From Rhodococcus sp. B50 (GTDB taxonomy: Bacteria; Actinomycetota; Actinomycetes; Mycobacteriales; Mycobacteriaceae): 64,000 bases of DNA. The translations under genes were made by a program, and so were the position numbers. Position 1 is the first letter of the stretch. Each line of letters opens with the position of its first letter. A model generated the notes under the pieces. That model worked only from the letters and a program-made list of their open reading frames with translations. It searched no databases and was not told the origin of the DNA. This document shows, in pieces, positions 37,462 through 47,666 of this stretch. The stretch covers positions 2,607,480 through 2,671,479 of the forward strand of contig NZ_WPAG02000002.1 of assembly GCF_013602415.1 (NCBI RefSeq), written 5' to 3'.

Positions 37462-38616
37462 ATGACCACCACCGAAGTGATCCGCTGGGACACCGACGAG
37501 CAGAAGGCGCTGCGGCAGCTCGCCGCCGACTTCACCCGCAAGGAGATCGTCCCCCACCTGGACGAATGGGAACGTGCCGGCGAGATCCCGCGCGAACTGC
37601 ATCGCAAGGCCGCCGACGCCGGTCTGCTCGGAGCCTCGGTCGCCGAGGAGCACGGCGGCTCGGGCGGCACCGCCCTCGACATGCTCGCGATCCTCGAGGA
37701 GATCATCCTCGCCGGTGGTTCGTCGGGCCTGATCTCGGCGCTGTTCAGCCACGGCATCGCCACTCCGCACATCGTCTCCTCGGGCAACACCGACCTCATC
37801 GAGCGGTTCGCGCGACCCGCTCTCGAAGGTCGCGCGATCGGTTCGCTCGCGATCTCCGAGCCCAGCGGCGGCTCCGACGTCGCGAACATCCGCACCACCG
37901 CACGTCGTGACGGCGACGAGTACGTCCTCAACGGTGCGAAGCTCTACATCACCTCGGGTACGCGCGCCGACTTCGTGACCACCGCAGTGCGCACGGGTGA
38001 CGCCGGTGCCGGCGGCATCTCGCTCGTCGTCGTACCCACGGACACACCGGGTTTCACGGTCTCCCGCAAGCTCGACAAGATGGGCTGGTTGTGTTCCGAC
38101 ACCGCCGAGTTGTTCTACGACGATGTGCGTGTGCCCGTGAGCAACCTGATCGGCGCCGAGAACTCGGCCTTCGGTCAGATCGCCCAGCAGTTCCAGGGTG
38201 AGCGCCTGTCGCTGGCGTTCCAGGCCGTCGCCACCGCGCAGCGGTCCTTCGACCTGACCGTCGAATGGGTCAAGTCCCGCGAGACGATGGGCCGGCCGCT
38301 GTCGAAGCGCCAGGTCGTGCGTCACCGCCTCGCCGAGCTCGCCACCGAGATCACCGCCGCGAAGACGTTCTGCCGGTCCGTTGCCGAGCGGTGGGTCAAC
38401 GGCGAGGGCATGCTGCTCGAAACCTCGATGGCGAAGAACAACGCCGTCAAGGTGTGCGATCACGCCGTCATGGAAGCCGTGCAGCTCGCAGGTGGCATCG
38501 GCCTGATGCGTGAGAGCGAGGTCGAACGCCACTTCCGCGACGCCCGCGTCCTCGGCATCGGCGGTGGCACCAACGAGATCATGAACGAGATCATCAGCAA
38601 GCTGCTCGGCTTGTAG
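37462..38616 (+). CDS. Acyl-CoA dehydrogenase
   Basis: A 384-residue FAD enzyme that introduces a 2,3 double bond into acyl-CoA. Motifs include AISEPSGGSDVANIRTTA (FAD binding), YITSGTRADF, KLDKMGWLCSDTAELFYDDVRVP, and the C-terminal signature QLAGGIGLMRESEVERHFRDARVLGIGGGTNEIMNEIISKLLG. The catalytic base is presumably the Glu of GGTNEIMNE. The ATG at 37462 follows the hydratase stop by two bases. It is the last gene of the TetR-linked operon and is followed by a strong hairpin at 38633-38682. It pairs with the hydratase for beta-oxidation-type reactions. Confidence 0.9.
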   Translation: MTTTEVIRWDTDEQKALRQLAADFTRKEIVPHLDEWERAGEIPRELHRKAADAGLLGASVAEEHGGSGGTALDMLAILEEIILAGGSSGLISALFSHGIATPHIVSSGNTDLIERFARPALEGRAIGSLAISEPSGGSDVANIRTTARRDGDEYVLNGAKLYITSGTRADFVTTAVRTGDAGAGGISLVVVPTDTPGFTVSRKLDKMGWLCSDTAELFYDDVRVPVSNLIGAENSAFGQIAQQFQGERLSLAFQAVATAQRSFDLTVEWVKSRETMGRPLSKRQVVRHRLAELATEITAAKTFCRSVAERWVNGEGMLLETSMAKNNAVKVCDHAVMEAVQLAGGIGLMRESEVERHFRDARVLGIGGGTNEIMNEIISKLLGL

Positions 38617-38632
38617 ATCTCCGCCTGGACCA

Positions 38633-38682
38633 GGGGGAGGAAATGTGCGATTTTCCTTGCGGAGACGCACATTTCCTCCCCC
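38633..38682. terminator. Bidirectional hairpin terminator after the acyl-CoA operon
   Basis: Perfect 17-base arms (38633-38649, GGGGGAGGAAATGTGCG, and 38666-38682) enclose a 16-base loop. It lies 16 bases after the acyl-CoA dehydrogenase stop and 8 bases before the stop of the convergent membrane-protein gene, so it probably serves both. Confidence 0.75.
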
Positions 38683-38690
38683 GACCTGCT

Positions 38691-39128
38691 TCAGTCACGC
38701 GCGCGGAGCATCTCCAGCGCCGCGACGACCACCGCCGCGATCACGACGTGCATCAGTGTCAGCGCGACGGTGCTCGGCGTATCGAAGTCGGCGGAGATCG
38801 TGCCCTGGATCGTCGCCAGCGGCAGCAGTGCCCCGACGACCTGCGCGATCCGGACGAAGCCGTTCCACCACAAGGTGAGCAACGCGGCGACCGCGAGGCC
38901 GACGGTGAGCGGAACGACGGTCATGAACACCACACCGCCCGGTGCCGCACTCACCACCTCACCGGCGTCGGTGTGCTCGAACGAACCACCGGCGACGATC
39001 CCGACCCCCCACAGCACGAGATTCGCGACCAGCGCCGCCGCGACGGACACGACGACCACCACCGCGGCACGCGCACGCCGGGAGTTCGGGAGAAGCGTGG
39101 ACCTACTGGATGTTTCGGTGACAGACAT
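38691..39128 (-). CDS. Small membrane protein, DUF6069-like
   Basis: A 145-residue protein with four hydrophobic segments: AAVVVVVSVAAALVANLVLWGVG, VVFMTVVPLTVGLAVAALLTLWW, the IAQVVGALLPLATI region and LMHVVIAAVVVAALEML. A charged N-terminus (SRSTLLPNSRRARA) precedes them. It resembles the actinobacterial DUF6069 membrane family, whose function is unknown. The ATG at 39128 has AGGAGG six bases upstream, a strong ribosome site. It stands alone, 73 bases downstream of the ABC-F gene on the same strand. Confidence 0.7.
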   Translation of the reverse strand: MSVTETSSRSTLLPNSRRARAAVVVVVSVAAALVANLVLWGVGIVAGGSFEHTDAGEVVSAAPGGVVFMTVVPLTVGLAVAALLTLWWNGFVRIAQVVGALLPLATIQGTISADFDTPSTVALTLMHVVIAAVVVAALEMLRARD

Positions 39129-39201
39129 GAATCCTCCTGATGGGCGTTCCTTCTGACGACGCCCATCCTGCGACCTCGAGGCGACTCGAGGTCAAGGGGA
39201 T

Positions 39202-40995
39202 TCAGTCGAGATCTTCGGCGAGCTCCATCCACTGCTCCTCGGCCGCTTCCTTCTCCGCGACCACCTCACGCAACTGCGCATCGAGTTTCTGTAGACGGTC
39301 GGGGTCGGTCGCCGCGTCCGCGAGGTCGTGGTGCAGCTTCTCCTCCCTCTCGGTCAGCTTCGCGACGAGACGCTCGAGTCGGGACAGTTCCTTGCGCGCA
39401 GCGCGCTCCGCGGCACCGTCGCGCCTCTTCGGCTGATCTTCGGCGTCAGCGGATTTCGCGACGGTCGACGCCACCGACGGCACGTCCCCGTCGCCCATGG
39501 CGGCGCGTCGGCGCAGGTACTCCTCGATGCCACCGGGAAGATTGGTGAGCCGGCCGTCGCCGAACAGTGCCCACGTCGAATCACAGATGCGTTCGACGAG
39601 GTAGCGGTCGTGGCTGATGACCACGAGGGTTCCGGCCCAGCCGTCGAGCAGGTCCTCGAGCTGCTGGAGGGTGTCGATGTCGAGGTCGTTGGTCGGCTCG
39701 TCGAGCAGCAGCACGTTCGGCTCGGCCATGAGCACGCGCGTCAACTGCAGGCGGCGACGCTCACCACCGGACAGGTCGCCGACCGGGGTGCGCTGCCGGG
39801 CCGGCGTGAAACCGAGCCGTTCGGCGAGCTGACCGGCGGAGATCTCCTTGTCGCCCAGGGTGATCCGCTCCGCGACATCCTTGACGGCCTCGAGCACCCG
39901 CATGTCGGTGGGCAGGTCGTCGAGTTCCTGCCGCAGCCAGCCGATCTCGACGGTCTGGCCCTGGACACGCCGTCCCCGGGCCGGTTCCAGTTCGCCCGCG
40001 AGCGTGCGCAGCAGGGTCGTCTTGCCCGAACCGTTGACGCCGACGAGGCCGATCCGCTCGCCCGGGCCGAGACGCCAGGTGAGGTCGCGGACCAGTTCGC
40101 GTCCGTCCGGGGTGGTGAGGGTCGCGTCCTCGAGTTCGATGACGATGCGGCCGAGGCGGCGCTTCGCGAAGGACGCCAGCGCCACCGAATCGCGCGGCGG
40201 CGGCACGTTCGCGATCAACGCCTCGGCAGCCTCGATGCGGTACTTCGGCTTGGACGTGCGGGCGGGGGCACCGCGACGCAGCCACGCGAGCTCCTTGCGG
40301 GCGAGGTTGCGGCGCCGCTCCTCCATCGCGTCGGCCTGACGGGAGCGCTCGGCGCGCGCGAAGATCCAGTCGTTGTAGCCACCCTCGTAGCTCTCGACCC
40401 GGCCGTTCACCACTTCCCAGGTGCGGGTCGCGACGGTGTCGAGGAACCAGCGGTCGTGGGTGACGACGACGAGGGCGCTGCGCCGCGACAGCAGGTGCTC
40501 GGCCAGCCACTGCACGCCTTCGACGTCGAGATGGTTGGTGGGCTCGTCGAGGACCAGCAGATCGAGATCGCGGACGAGGGCGGCGGCCAGGGCCACCCGG
40601 CGGCGCTCACCGCCGGACAGGCCGTCGACGACCGCGTCGAGACCGAGATTGTCGATGCCGATACCGGTGAGCACCGAGCGGATACGCGCATCACCCGCCC
40701 ACTCGTGCTCGGCCACACCGAGCGGGCCGAGGACGACCTCACCGACGGTCGAGCCCTCCGGCAACCCGCCACGCTGGGTCACGACGGCCATGCGGAGACC
40801 GCCCACGCGGCTCACCCGGCCCGAGTCGGGCTCCTCGACGCCGGCGAGCACCTCGAGCATCGTCGTCTTGCCGCCGCCGTTGAGACCGACGACCCCGATC
40901 CGCTCCCCCTCGTTCACGCCGAGGGACACCGAGTCGAGCAGCGGCTTGATGCCGAAGGACTTCGAAACCTGTTCGAGGTTGATCAGATTCGCCAC
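39202..40995 (-). CDS. ABC-F family ATPase (Uup/EttA-like)
   Basis: A 597-residue soluble protein with two ABC ATPase domains and no membrane part. Walker A motifs are GLNGGGKTT and GVNGSGKTT. Two signature motifs read LSGGERRR, with Walker B segments LLVLDEPTNHLD and VLLLDEPTNDLD. The linker between domains is Arg-rich. A C-terminal coiled coil (RLERLVAKLTEREEKLHHDL) resembles Uup. ABC-F proteins act on ribosomes or, as Uup, on DNA/ribosome intermediates; some protect against antibiotics. The GTG at 40995 starts the conserved domain. It lies 52 bases downstream of ispE. Confidence 0.9.
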   Translation of the reverse strand: MANLINLEQVSKSFGIKPLLDSVSLGVNEGERIGVVGLNGGGKTTMLEVLAGVEEPDSGRVSRVGGLRMAVVTQRGGLPEGSTVGEVVLGPLGVAEHEWAGDARIRSVLTGIGIDNLGLDAVVDGLSGGERRRVALAAALVRDLDLLVLDEPTNHLDVEGVQWLAEHLLSRRSALVVVTHDRWFLDTVATRTWEVVNGRVESYEGGYNDWIFARAERSRQADAMEERRRNLARKELAWLRRGAPARTSKPKYRIEAAEALIANVPPPRDSVALASFAKRRLGRIVIELEDATLTTPDGRELVRDLTWRLGPGERIGLVGVNGSGKTTLLRTLAGELEPARGRRVQGQTVEIGWLRQELDDLPTDMRVLEAVKDVAERITLGDKEISAGQLAERLGFTPARQRTPVGDLSGGERRRLQLTRVLMAEPNVLLLDEPTNDLDIDTLQQLEDLLDGWAGTLVVISHDRYLVERICDSTWALFGDGRLTNLPGGIEEYLRRRAAMGDGDVPSVASTVAKSADAEDQPKRRDGAAERAARKELSRLERLVAKLTEREEKLHHDLADAATDPDRLQKLDAQLREVVAEKEAAEEQWMELAEDLD

Positions 40996-41047
40996 GTGGA
41001 GCAACGCCTTCCGAGAATTGCGGGGATGTACTGCGGGAGCACAGGGA

Positions 41048-41983
41048 TCAGGGCTGGGCGGGATCGGCGTCGTCGACGACGCGGGCACCGGGTACCGGGC
41101 CGGACGCGACCCGCACCGTACGGCACACACCGGCACCGGCGAGTTCGGCGCTCACGGTGACGGCGGCGTGCTGGTCCTCGACGAGGAACGCGCAGGTCGG
41201 ACCGGACCCGGAGACGATGCCCGCCAGGGCGCCGGCCTCGACACCCGCCCGGAGCGTGCGCCGCAACAGGGGGTCGAGCGACAGGGCCGCGGCCTGCAGG
41301 TCGTTGCCGAGCAGCGGGGCGAGTTCGTGGGCATCGCCGGAGCCGAGCGCGGAGAGCACCGCGTCGGCGCTGCCGAGCCGGTGGGGTTCCCCCTCCGCGC
41401 GCAGACGGTCGAGCTCGCGGAAGACGACGGGGGTGGACAGGCCCCCCTTCGCGAGGGCGAGCACCCAGTGGAAGGTGCCGCGGGTGAGGACGGGGACGAG
41501 TCGCTCGCCCCGCCCCGTTCCGATCGCCGTTCCGCCGTGCAGGCAGAACGGCACGTCGCTCCCGAGTCGAGCGGCGAGATCCGCGAGATCCTCCCGCGAC
41601 GCCCCGATCCCCCACAATGCGTCGAGTGCGACGAGCGTCGCGGCCGCGTCGGCACTGCCACCGGCCATTCCACCCGCGACGGGGATGCCCTTCTCGATCG
41701 TGATCGCCACCTCGGGGGTGCGGGCGGCCCGCTCCGCCATCATCTCGGCGGCACGCCACGCCAGGTTCGTCGAATCGGTGGGCACCGCGTCGGAGCCCGC
41801 CCCGTGCACCGTCACGCTCAGGGTGTCGGCCGGGACCACCGACACCTCGTCGTACAGGGACAGTGCCTGGAAGACGGTGTGCAGGTCGTGGTAGCCGTCG
41901 GGACGGAGGTCGCCCACCGCGAGATGCAGATTGACCTTGGACGGGACCCGCACTGTCACGGGGGTCGGCACGACGGAAAGCAC
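41048..41983 (-). CDS. ispE: 4-diphosphocytidyl-2-C-methyl-D-erythritol kinase
   Basis: A 311-residue GHMP kinase of the MEP pathway that phosphorylates CDP-ME on the way to isoprenoids (polyprenyl carriers, menaquinone, carotenoids). Motifs are [14 protein letters not shown], the ATP-binding [19 protein letters not shown], and the C-terminal [13 protein letters not shown]. The start is GTG at 41983, but an in-frame GTG four codons later is equally possible and both ribosome sites are weak. I recall the same gene with ksgA and rpfB in mycobacteria; here a secreted-protein gene and a cold-shock gene separate them. Confidence 0.92.
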   Translation of the reverse strand: MLSVVPTPVTVRVPSKVNLHLAVGDLRPDGYHDLHTVFQALSLYDEVSVVPADTLSVTVHGAGSDAVPTDSTNLAWRAAEMMAERAARTPEVAITIEKGIPVAGGMAGGSADAAATLVALDALWGIGASREDLADLAARLGSDVPFCLHGGTAIGTGRGERLVPVLTRGTFHWVLALAKGGLSTPVVFRELDRLRAEGEPHRLGSADAVLSALGSGDAHELAPLLGNDLQAAALSLDPLLRRTLRAGVEAGALAGIVSGSGPTCAFLVEDQHAAVTVSAELAGAGVCRTVRVASGPVPGARVVDDADPAQP

Positions 41984-42072
41984 GAGTACAGAGCTTACTC
42001 GGGATGAGGAAGCTTCCCGACCGCTGCAGCCACGCTCTACGATCGATCGACTCTGAACACTCTGGAGGAAAT

Positions 42073-42339
42073 GTGACTCGTTCCGTACGCAATGCGGTCG
42101 CCGTCTGCGCCGTCGCCGTGGCGGCCACCATGGGAACCGCCGGCGTCGCCTCGGCCGAACCGGCCCCGCCGCGCGTCTGCTCGCTCGGCGACCTGGTCCT
42201 GCGCTCGCTGAATCTCGTGGACTGCGTGAACCCGCCCACGGGCTCCGCCGGAGTGGCGACCGGCTCCGCCGACTCGGCGGGCTCGTCGACCGGCTCGTCG
42301 AACTTGGGCATCACCGGTTACGGGGCAATGATCGGCTGA
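42073..42339 (+). CDS. Small secreted protein with signal peptide
   Basis: An 88-residue protein. The N-terminus [28 protein letters not shown] has a basic start, a hydrophobic core and an ASA-E cleavage site, a clear Sec signal peptide. The mature part is only about 60 residues, with two cysteines (VCSLGDL and VDCVNPP) that could form a disulfide, then a Gly/Ser/Thr-rich tail. The GTG at 42073 has GGAGGAAAT directly upstream. It lies alone on the plus strand between minus-strand genes and is closed by a strong hairpin. I do not recognise a family. Confidence 0.7.
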   Translation: MTRSVRNAVAVCAVAVAATMGTAGVASAEPAPPRVCSLGDLVLRSLNLVDCVNPPTGSAGVATGSADSAGSSTGSSNLGITGYGAMIG

Positions 42340-42349
42340 CCGGACGAAC

Positions 42350-42387
42350 GAATCCGGGCCGGCACCCTGAGGTGCCGGCCCGGATTC
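42350..42387. terminator. Bidirectional hairpin terminator
   Basis: Perfect 17-base arms (42350-42366, GAATCCGGGCCGGCACC, and 42371-42387) flank the loop CTGA. It lies between the convergent secreted-protein gene and the cold-shock gene, 10 and 15 bases from their stops. Confidence 0.8.
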
Positions 42388-42402
42388 GGAGAATTATCGG
42401 TA

Positions 42403-42609
42403 TCAGCCGATGACGTTCACGCCGGTGGCCTGCGGGCCCTTCTGGCCCTGGCCGATCTCGAAGCTCACGCGCTGGTTCTCCTCGAGGGTGCGGAAGCCGC
42501 GGCCCTGGATCTCGGAGAAGTGCACGAAGACGTCAGCGGAGCCGTCCGAGGGAGCGATGAAGCCGAAGCCCTTTTCGCCGTTGAACCACTTCACAGTACC
42601 TTCAGCCAT
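42403..42609 (-). CDS. cspA: Cold-shock protein CspA-type
   Basis: A 68-residue single cold-shock domain, an RNA/ssDNA-binding beta-barrel acting as an RNA chaperone. Both RNP motifs are visible: [11 protein letters not shown] and DVFVHFSEI. The ATG at 42609 ([10 protein letters not shown]) follows AAGGA at eight bases; an upstream in-frame ATG at 42624 adds only MKDSN and is less likely. A 250-base gene-free region upstream could give the long leader typical of regulated csp genes. Ends at a bidirectional hairpin. Confidence 0.95.
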   Translation of the reverse strand: MAEGTVKWFNGEKGFGFIAPSDGSADVFVHFSEIQGRGFRTLEENQRVSFEIGQGQKGPQATGVNVIG

Positions 42610-42859
42610 GTTGCTGTCCTTCACTTGCAGGCAGAACGGATGTAGACGTTCTGTCTCGTCGGGAGTCGGTTTCGGCTCCCGGGTCTGTCACTACACGGCT
42701 GAAACGATTCCATCGTGGCTATCGCATCCGCTCGCAACCAGAAATGTGCGAGGGGTAAACCACGAACACACTACCTAACGACCGAGGACAACTTAACCAC
42801 AGATCGCGCCCGCCCGCCAGGAAGGGTGACCGGGATCACTCGACGGCGGCGCCCACCCG
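42610..42859 (-). promoter_or_regulatory. Gene-free region upstream of the cold-shock gene
   Basis: 250 bases between the cspA start and the ksgA stop, both on the minus strand. No coding frame looks real. The cspA-proximal part contains a small inverted repeat (GGGAGTC..GGCTCCC, about 42660-42680) that could form a hairpin in the leader. The distal part is locally AT-richer (around 42765-42800) and probably carries the promoter. No known RNA thermometer or riboswitch was recognised. Confidence 0.35.
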
Positions 42860-43768
42860 TCACTCCACGTCGGCGAGTCGCACGAAGGCTGCGGCGTCGA
42901 GCTTCTCCCCGCGCGTCGATGGTTCGATACCGGCGGCCAGCAGGCGCCTCTCGGCTTCCGCGGGTGAACCGGCCCAGCCACTCAGCGCGGCACGCAACGT
43001 CTTTCGTCGTTGCGCGAAGGCCGCGTCGACGACGGCGAACACCCGGGCGCGCGTCTGCGCGTCGGTCGGCCACGGGGGCTCGGCATAGCGGTCGACACGC
43101 ACGAGACCCGATTCCACCTGGGGAACGGGCCAGAAAACTGCACGTCCGACGGCACCCGCCCTGCGGACGTCGCCGAAGAACCGCGCCTTCACGCTGGGCA
43201 CGCCGTAGATCTTGCCGCCCGGCTCGGCCGCGAGCCGGTCGGCCACCTCGGCCTGCACCATCACGAGAGCAGTTCGGAGAGTGGGGAATTCGGAGAAAAG
43301 ATGCAGCAGCACCGGGACCGCCACGTTGTAGGGCAGGTTCGCGACGAGCGCGGTGGGCGTGACGGGAAGATCCTTCGGCAGCACCTTCATCGCGTCCATG
43401 TGCACGACGTCGAACCGGTCGGCGAGCTGCGGGGCCCGCTCCCGCACGGTAACGGGAATACGCTGCGCGAGAACGGGATCGAGCTCGACAGCGATCACGC
43501 GGTCGACGACGTCGAGCAGGGCGAGGGTGAGCGAACCCAGGCCCGGCCCGACCTCGAGCACGACATCGTCGGCACCGACCCCTGCGACGTTGACGATGCG
43601 GCGCACCGTGTTCGCGTCGTGCACGAAGTTCTGGCCGAGCTGCTTCGTCGGGCGCACCCCGAACTCCTCCGCGAGTGCGCGGACCTCTGCGGGTCCGAGC
43701 AGCGCGGCGAGGCCGCGCGGAGAAGCCGGGGTGGCCCTCGGAGTGGTTTCGGGATCGTCTGCTGACAC
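42860..43768 (-). CDS. rsmA: 16S rRNA dimethyladenosine transferase RsmA/KsgA
   Basis: A 302-residue methyltransferase that dimethylates two adjacent adenines at the 3' end of 16S rRNA, a late 30S assembly step. Motifs are [13 protein letters not shown], the SAM loop [12 protein letters not shown], and the catalytic [11 protein letters not shown]. The C-terminal end [19 protein letters not shown] is characteristic. The start is GTG at 43768 with a weak AGGT ribosome site. It lies 53 bases downstream of rpfB on the same strand, the known rpfB-ksgA pair, so a shared transcript is likely. Confidence 0.94.
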   Translation of the reverse strand: MSADDPETTPRATPASPRGLAALLGPAEVRALAEEFGVRPTKQLGQNFVHDANTVRRIVNVAGVGADDVVLEVGPGLGSLTLALLDVVDRVIAVELDPVLAQRIPVTVRERAPQLADRFDVVHMDAMKVLPKDLPVTPTALVANLPYNVAVPVLLHLFSEFPTLRTALVMVQAEVADRLAAEPGGKIYGVPSVKARFFGDVRRAGAVGRAVFWPVPQVESGLVRVDRYAEPPWPTDAQTRARVFAVVDAAFAQRRKTLRAALSGWAGSPAEAERRLLAAGIEPSTRGEKLDAAAFVRLADVE

Positions 43769-43821
43769 GTGGTGAACCTAGCGCACTCGGGAGGAGGTCA
43801 CGCCGTGCACACCCGTGCCGG

Positions 43822-45189
<1,368 letters not shown>

Positions 45190-45366
45190 GTGACCGAGGG
45201 CTCTGCCCCTATGTGCTGCGCCCCATCCCGGAAGGTCGGGGCGCAGCCCCGCTCACGGGTGATCGAACTGCCGCCGGGCGGCGCTGTGCAGGCGGAGTTC
45301 CTCATGGGCACCGAGGAGAAGTGGGCGTTCGCCGCGCGCCGCGGGTTTCGGATCGCCTGTCGGTAG
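45190..45366 (+). pseudogene. Truncated formylglycine-generating enzyme (FGE) remnant
   Basis: A 58-codon frame opening with GTG at 45190 reads like the N-terminus of actinobacterial FGE/SUMF proteins: a CCAPSR segment, then VIELPPGG and EFLMGTEEKWAFAA. In intact enzymes the domain continues for over 200 residues; here the frame leaves the family pattern (RRGFRIACR) and stops at 45366. Between PGG and EFLMG there are four extra residues. The fragment ends 12 bases before the stop of a convergent sulfatase, the very enzyme class FGE activates. A 10-base inverted repeat (45215-45224/45238-45247) lies inside. It is most simply a decayed FGE gene; the family reading is from memory. Confidence 0.6.
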
Positions 45367-45378
45367 CCAGGACCGGCG

Positions 45379-47058
45379 TCAGCGCCCGGCCGACCCGCTG
45401 GTGAGCGGGAGATCGGCCGATCCGCTCGGCGGCACCGGGAGTTGCGGAATCGGCACGGCGGGGGTGGTTCCCGTACGGGCCATCACGTCCATCAGGACGG
45501 CGTGCATCGCCGCGACCTGCACGGGATCGAAGTTCGCGAGATCGAGCGGGTTCGCGCGATTGTGCATCTCCAGTGGGTCGGCGTGCAGGTCGTAGAGTTC
45601 GAACTGCGGCAGCTCGCGTCCCGACGGATCGAAGTACATCGCGTACTTCCACCGATCCTGCCGGACAGCGCGAATGTGGTTGGGCTGTTTCACCGTCGTC
45701 TGACCGTTGGCCGCGGCGGCGTTCTCGTCGTCGAAGGTGAACAGGACGGTGTCCTGCACCTGTGCCGGCGTGCCCGCGGAGGCTCCGTCGATCACGGGCG
45801 TGAGGTCGACGCCCTTGAACGTCCACGCGGAACGGTCGGGCACGGCGGCCATCGTCGCGAGGGTGGGCATGACGTCGATCAGCGAGGCGAGCGCATCGGT
45901 GGCGACGGGTTGAGGGAACATCACCGGATTGCTCACCACGAGAGGAACGTTGAGGGTCTCCTCGTAGGCGTTGAAGGCCTTCTGACGGAGCCCGCCGTGC
46001 GACAGTCCCATCTCACCGTGGTCGGCCACCCGGAAGACGACGGTGCGTTCGCGCATGCCGGACACCGATTCCAGCGCATCGATGACGGTCCCGATGTGCT
46101 GGTCGACCACCTTGTGCATGTAGGCGTACAGATTGACGTACTGCCTGGCCGCGTCGGGACCGACGAGCGGGCCGAGCGCGCCCGCGAGCAGAAGGAGCAG
46201 CTCGGCCTGGGCCGTCGGCTTGAAATTGCGGAGCAGGTCTTCGTCCATGTTGGGAGGCAGGTCGATTCCCTGATCGAACGCTTCGGGAGCGACCGCACCG
46301 TAGTTGTTGCAGTCGCCGTCGACCTGATCCCACGTCTTCGGGTACGAGAGGATGTCGTGCGGGTTCGCGAAGGACACGATGAGCGCGAACGGCCTGTCGT
46401 CGGTGGCGCTGCGCGACCGCAGGAATTCGGCGGCCTCGGAGGCGATCTTGCTGTCGTGGTCTGCGCAGCCGCCGCCGAAGTTCTCCGGCGCGGTGTCCTG
46501 CCCGGCCTCCGGTGGAATCCATCCGGCGAAGCCGTATCGGGCGATGTCGTCGGGCGACGGGTCGCCGCCGTCGGCGCCCTTGCTCATGTGCCATTTGCCC
46601 CGGTAGTGGACGTCGTATCCCGCGGAGAGCAGCATCTTCGCCATGTTCTGGCCGTCCACCGGCAGCACGGGTTCGGTGGGCGAGAGTGTGCCGCCCTCGG
46701 TGAGGGTGCTCACGACGCCGTGCTGGGCGGGATAGAGGCCGGTGAAGAACGTGCTGCGACTGGGCGAGCACATCGCGGCGTTGCAGAACGACCGTGTGAA
46801 GGTCAGTCCCGTATCGGCCAGTCGCTGCCGGTTGGGCAGATTGTTTCGCGCCCAGTCGGCCGGCCAGTGCATCGGCTGTCGTTCCTGGTCGGTCATGATG
46901 ATCAGAATGTTGGGGCGCTGCGGCGTCCGCGGCTGCGCCGCAGATGTTCCTGCACCCACGAGCCCGGCAGCGAGGAGCGCGCCCGCGCCCACGAGGAAGG
47001 TCCGTCGATTGACATTCCACGTGGTGTCGCGACGCGGAACAGCTTGCTGCACGGTCAT
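45379..47058 (-). CDS. Tat-exported sulfatase with CxPSR formylglycine motif
   Basis: A 559-residue type I sulfatase. The signal peptide is of Tat type (NRRTFLVGAGALLAAGLVGAGTSAAQ). The mature enzyme begins with the metal-binding strand NILIIMTDQERQ. The modification motif is Cys97-Ser-Pro-Ser-Arg101 in NAAMCSPSRSTFFTG, where Cys is converted to formylglycine before export. GKWHM and DHGEMG provide further active-site residues. The ATG at 47058 has AGGA six bases upstream; longer starts to 47154 would bury the Tat signal. The adjacent FGE gene is broken, so maturation needs another FGE elsewhere. The substrate is unknown. Confidence 0.87.
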   Translation of the reverse strand: MTVQQAVPRRDTTWNVNRRTFLVGAGALLAAGLVGAGTSAAQPRTPQRPNILIIMTDQERQPMHWPADWARNNLPNRQRLADTGLTFTRSFCNAAMCSPSRSTFFTGLYPAQHGVVSTLTEGGTLSPTEPVLPVDGQNMAKMLLSAGYDVHYRGKWHMSKGADGGDPSPDDIARYGFAGWIPPEAGQDTAPENFGGGCADHDSKIASEAAEFLRSRSATDDRPFALIVSFANPHDILSYPKTWDQVDGDCNNYGAVAPEAFDQGIDLPPNMDEDLLRNFKPTAQAELLLLLAGALGPLVGPDAARQYVNLYAYMHKVVDQHIGTVIDALESVSGMRERTVVFRVADHGEMGLSHGGLRQKAFNAYEETLNVPLVVSNPVMFPQPVATDALASLIDVMPTLATMAAVPDRSAWTFKGVDLTPVIDGASAGTPAQVQDTVLFTFDDENAAAANGQTTVKQPNHIRAVRQDRWKYAMYFDPSGRELPQFELYDLHADPLEMHNRANPLDLANFDPVQVAAMHAVLMDVMARTGTTPAVPIPQLPVPPSGSADLPLTSGSAGR

Positions 47059-47199
47059 ATCGATCCTGTCGGAGAAATCCGTGAAACGCATTTGTCGTGC
47101 AGGAGAATAACAAGACATATGTGAAAAGCGCGCGCTTCGGGACGAAAAAGGCACTGCGGACGATCGGGAGAAATCGTCCGCAGCGCCTCGAACCGCAGG

Positions 47200-47628
47200 T
47201 CAGGCTGTACGCAGAAGCGGGACCTTCCGCGCGAGGACACGGTCGATGCTGAAGGCCCCCGCGCCGACCGCGGCGAGGAGGAGAGCCCCCGCGCCGAGCG
47301 CGGCGACGAGTTCGAAGCCACCGTCGCCCACATAGATTCCGTTCTCCACGTGCACGATGAAGAACGCACCGAGCATGAGCAGGAACAGCAGGACCCCGAA
47401 GACGGGGACGAGGACGCCGAGGATGAGCGCGAGACCGCCGAGGATCTCGATCCAGGTGGCGACGAAGGCCGAGATCGCGGGAGCGGGAACACCCATTCCT
47501 TCGAAGCCGGCCTTGGTGCCTTCGTATCCCCACGTGTTGAACTTCTGCAGTCCGTGGACGAGGAAGATGACGCCGAGCACCAGTCGGGCGATCAGGATGC
47601 CGATATCGCGGACGAGAGGGGTCTTCAT
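47200..47628 (-). CDS. DoxX-family membrane protein
   Basis: A 142-residue protein with four membrane helices and the DoxX pattern: DIGILIARLVLGVIFLVHGLQKF first, then FVATWIEILGGLALILGVLVPVFGVLLFLLMLGAFFIVH, and a final GALLLAAVGAGAF helix. DoxX proteins are linked to thiol-redox and oxidative stress defence in mycobacteria and to small-molecule oxidation elsewhere. The ATG at 47628 has AAAGG six bases upstream. Two copies of a palindromic site (47667-47713) lie just upstream, suggesting direct repression by a MarR-type regulator. Confidence 0.85.
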   Translation of the reverse strand: MKTPLVRDIGILIARLVLGVIFLVHGLQKFNTWGYEGTKAGFEGMGVPAPAISAFVATWIEILGGLALILGVLVPVFGVLLFLLMLGAFFIVHVENGIYVGDGGFELVAALGAGALLLAAVGAGAFSIDRVLARKVPLLRTA

Positions 47629-47666
47629 GTCGAGCCTTTCGATTCGGAGGCCGGAGAGCCCCGTTA

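Noticed and set aside
39328..41160. Plus-strand open frame antisense to the ABC-F gene
   Set aside because: The minus strand encodes both Walker motifs and both signatures intact; the plus frame is a codon-bias shadow.
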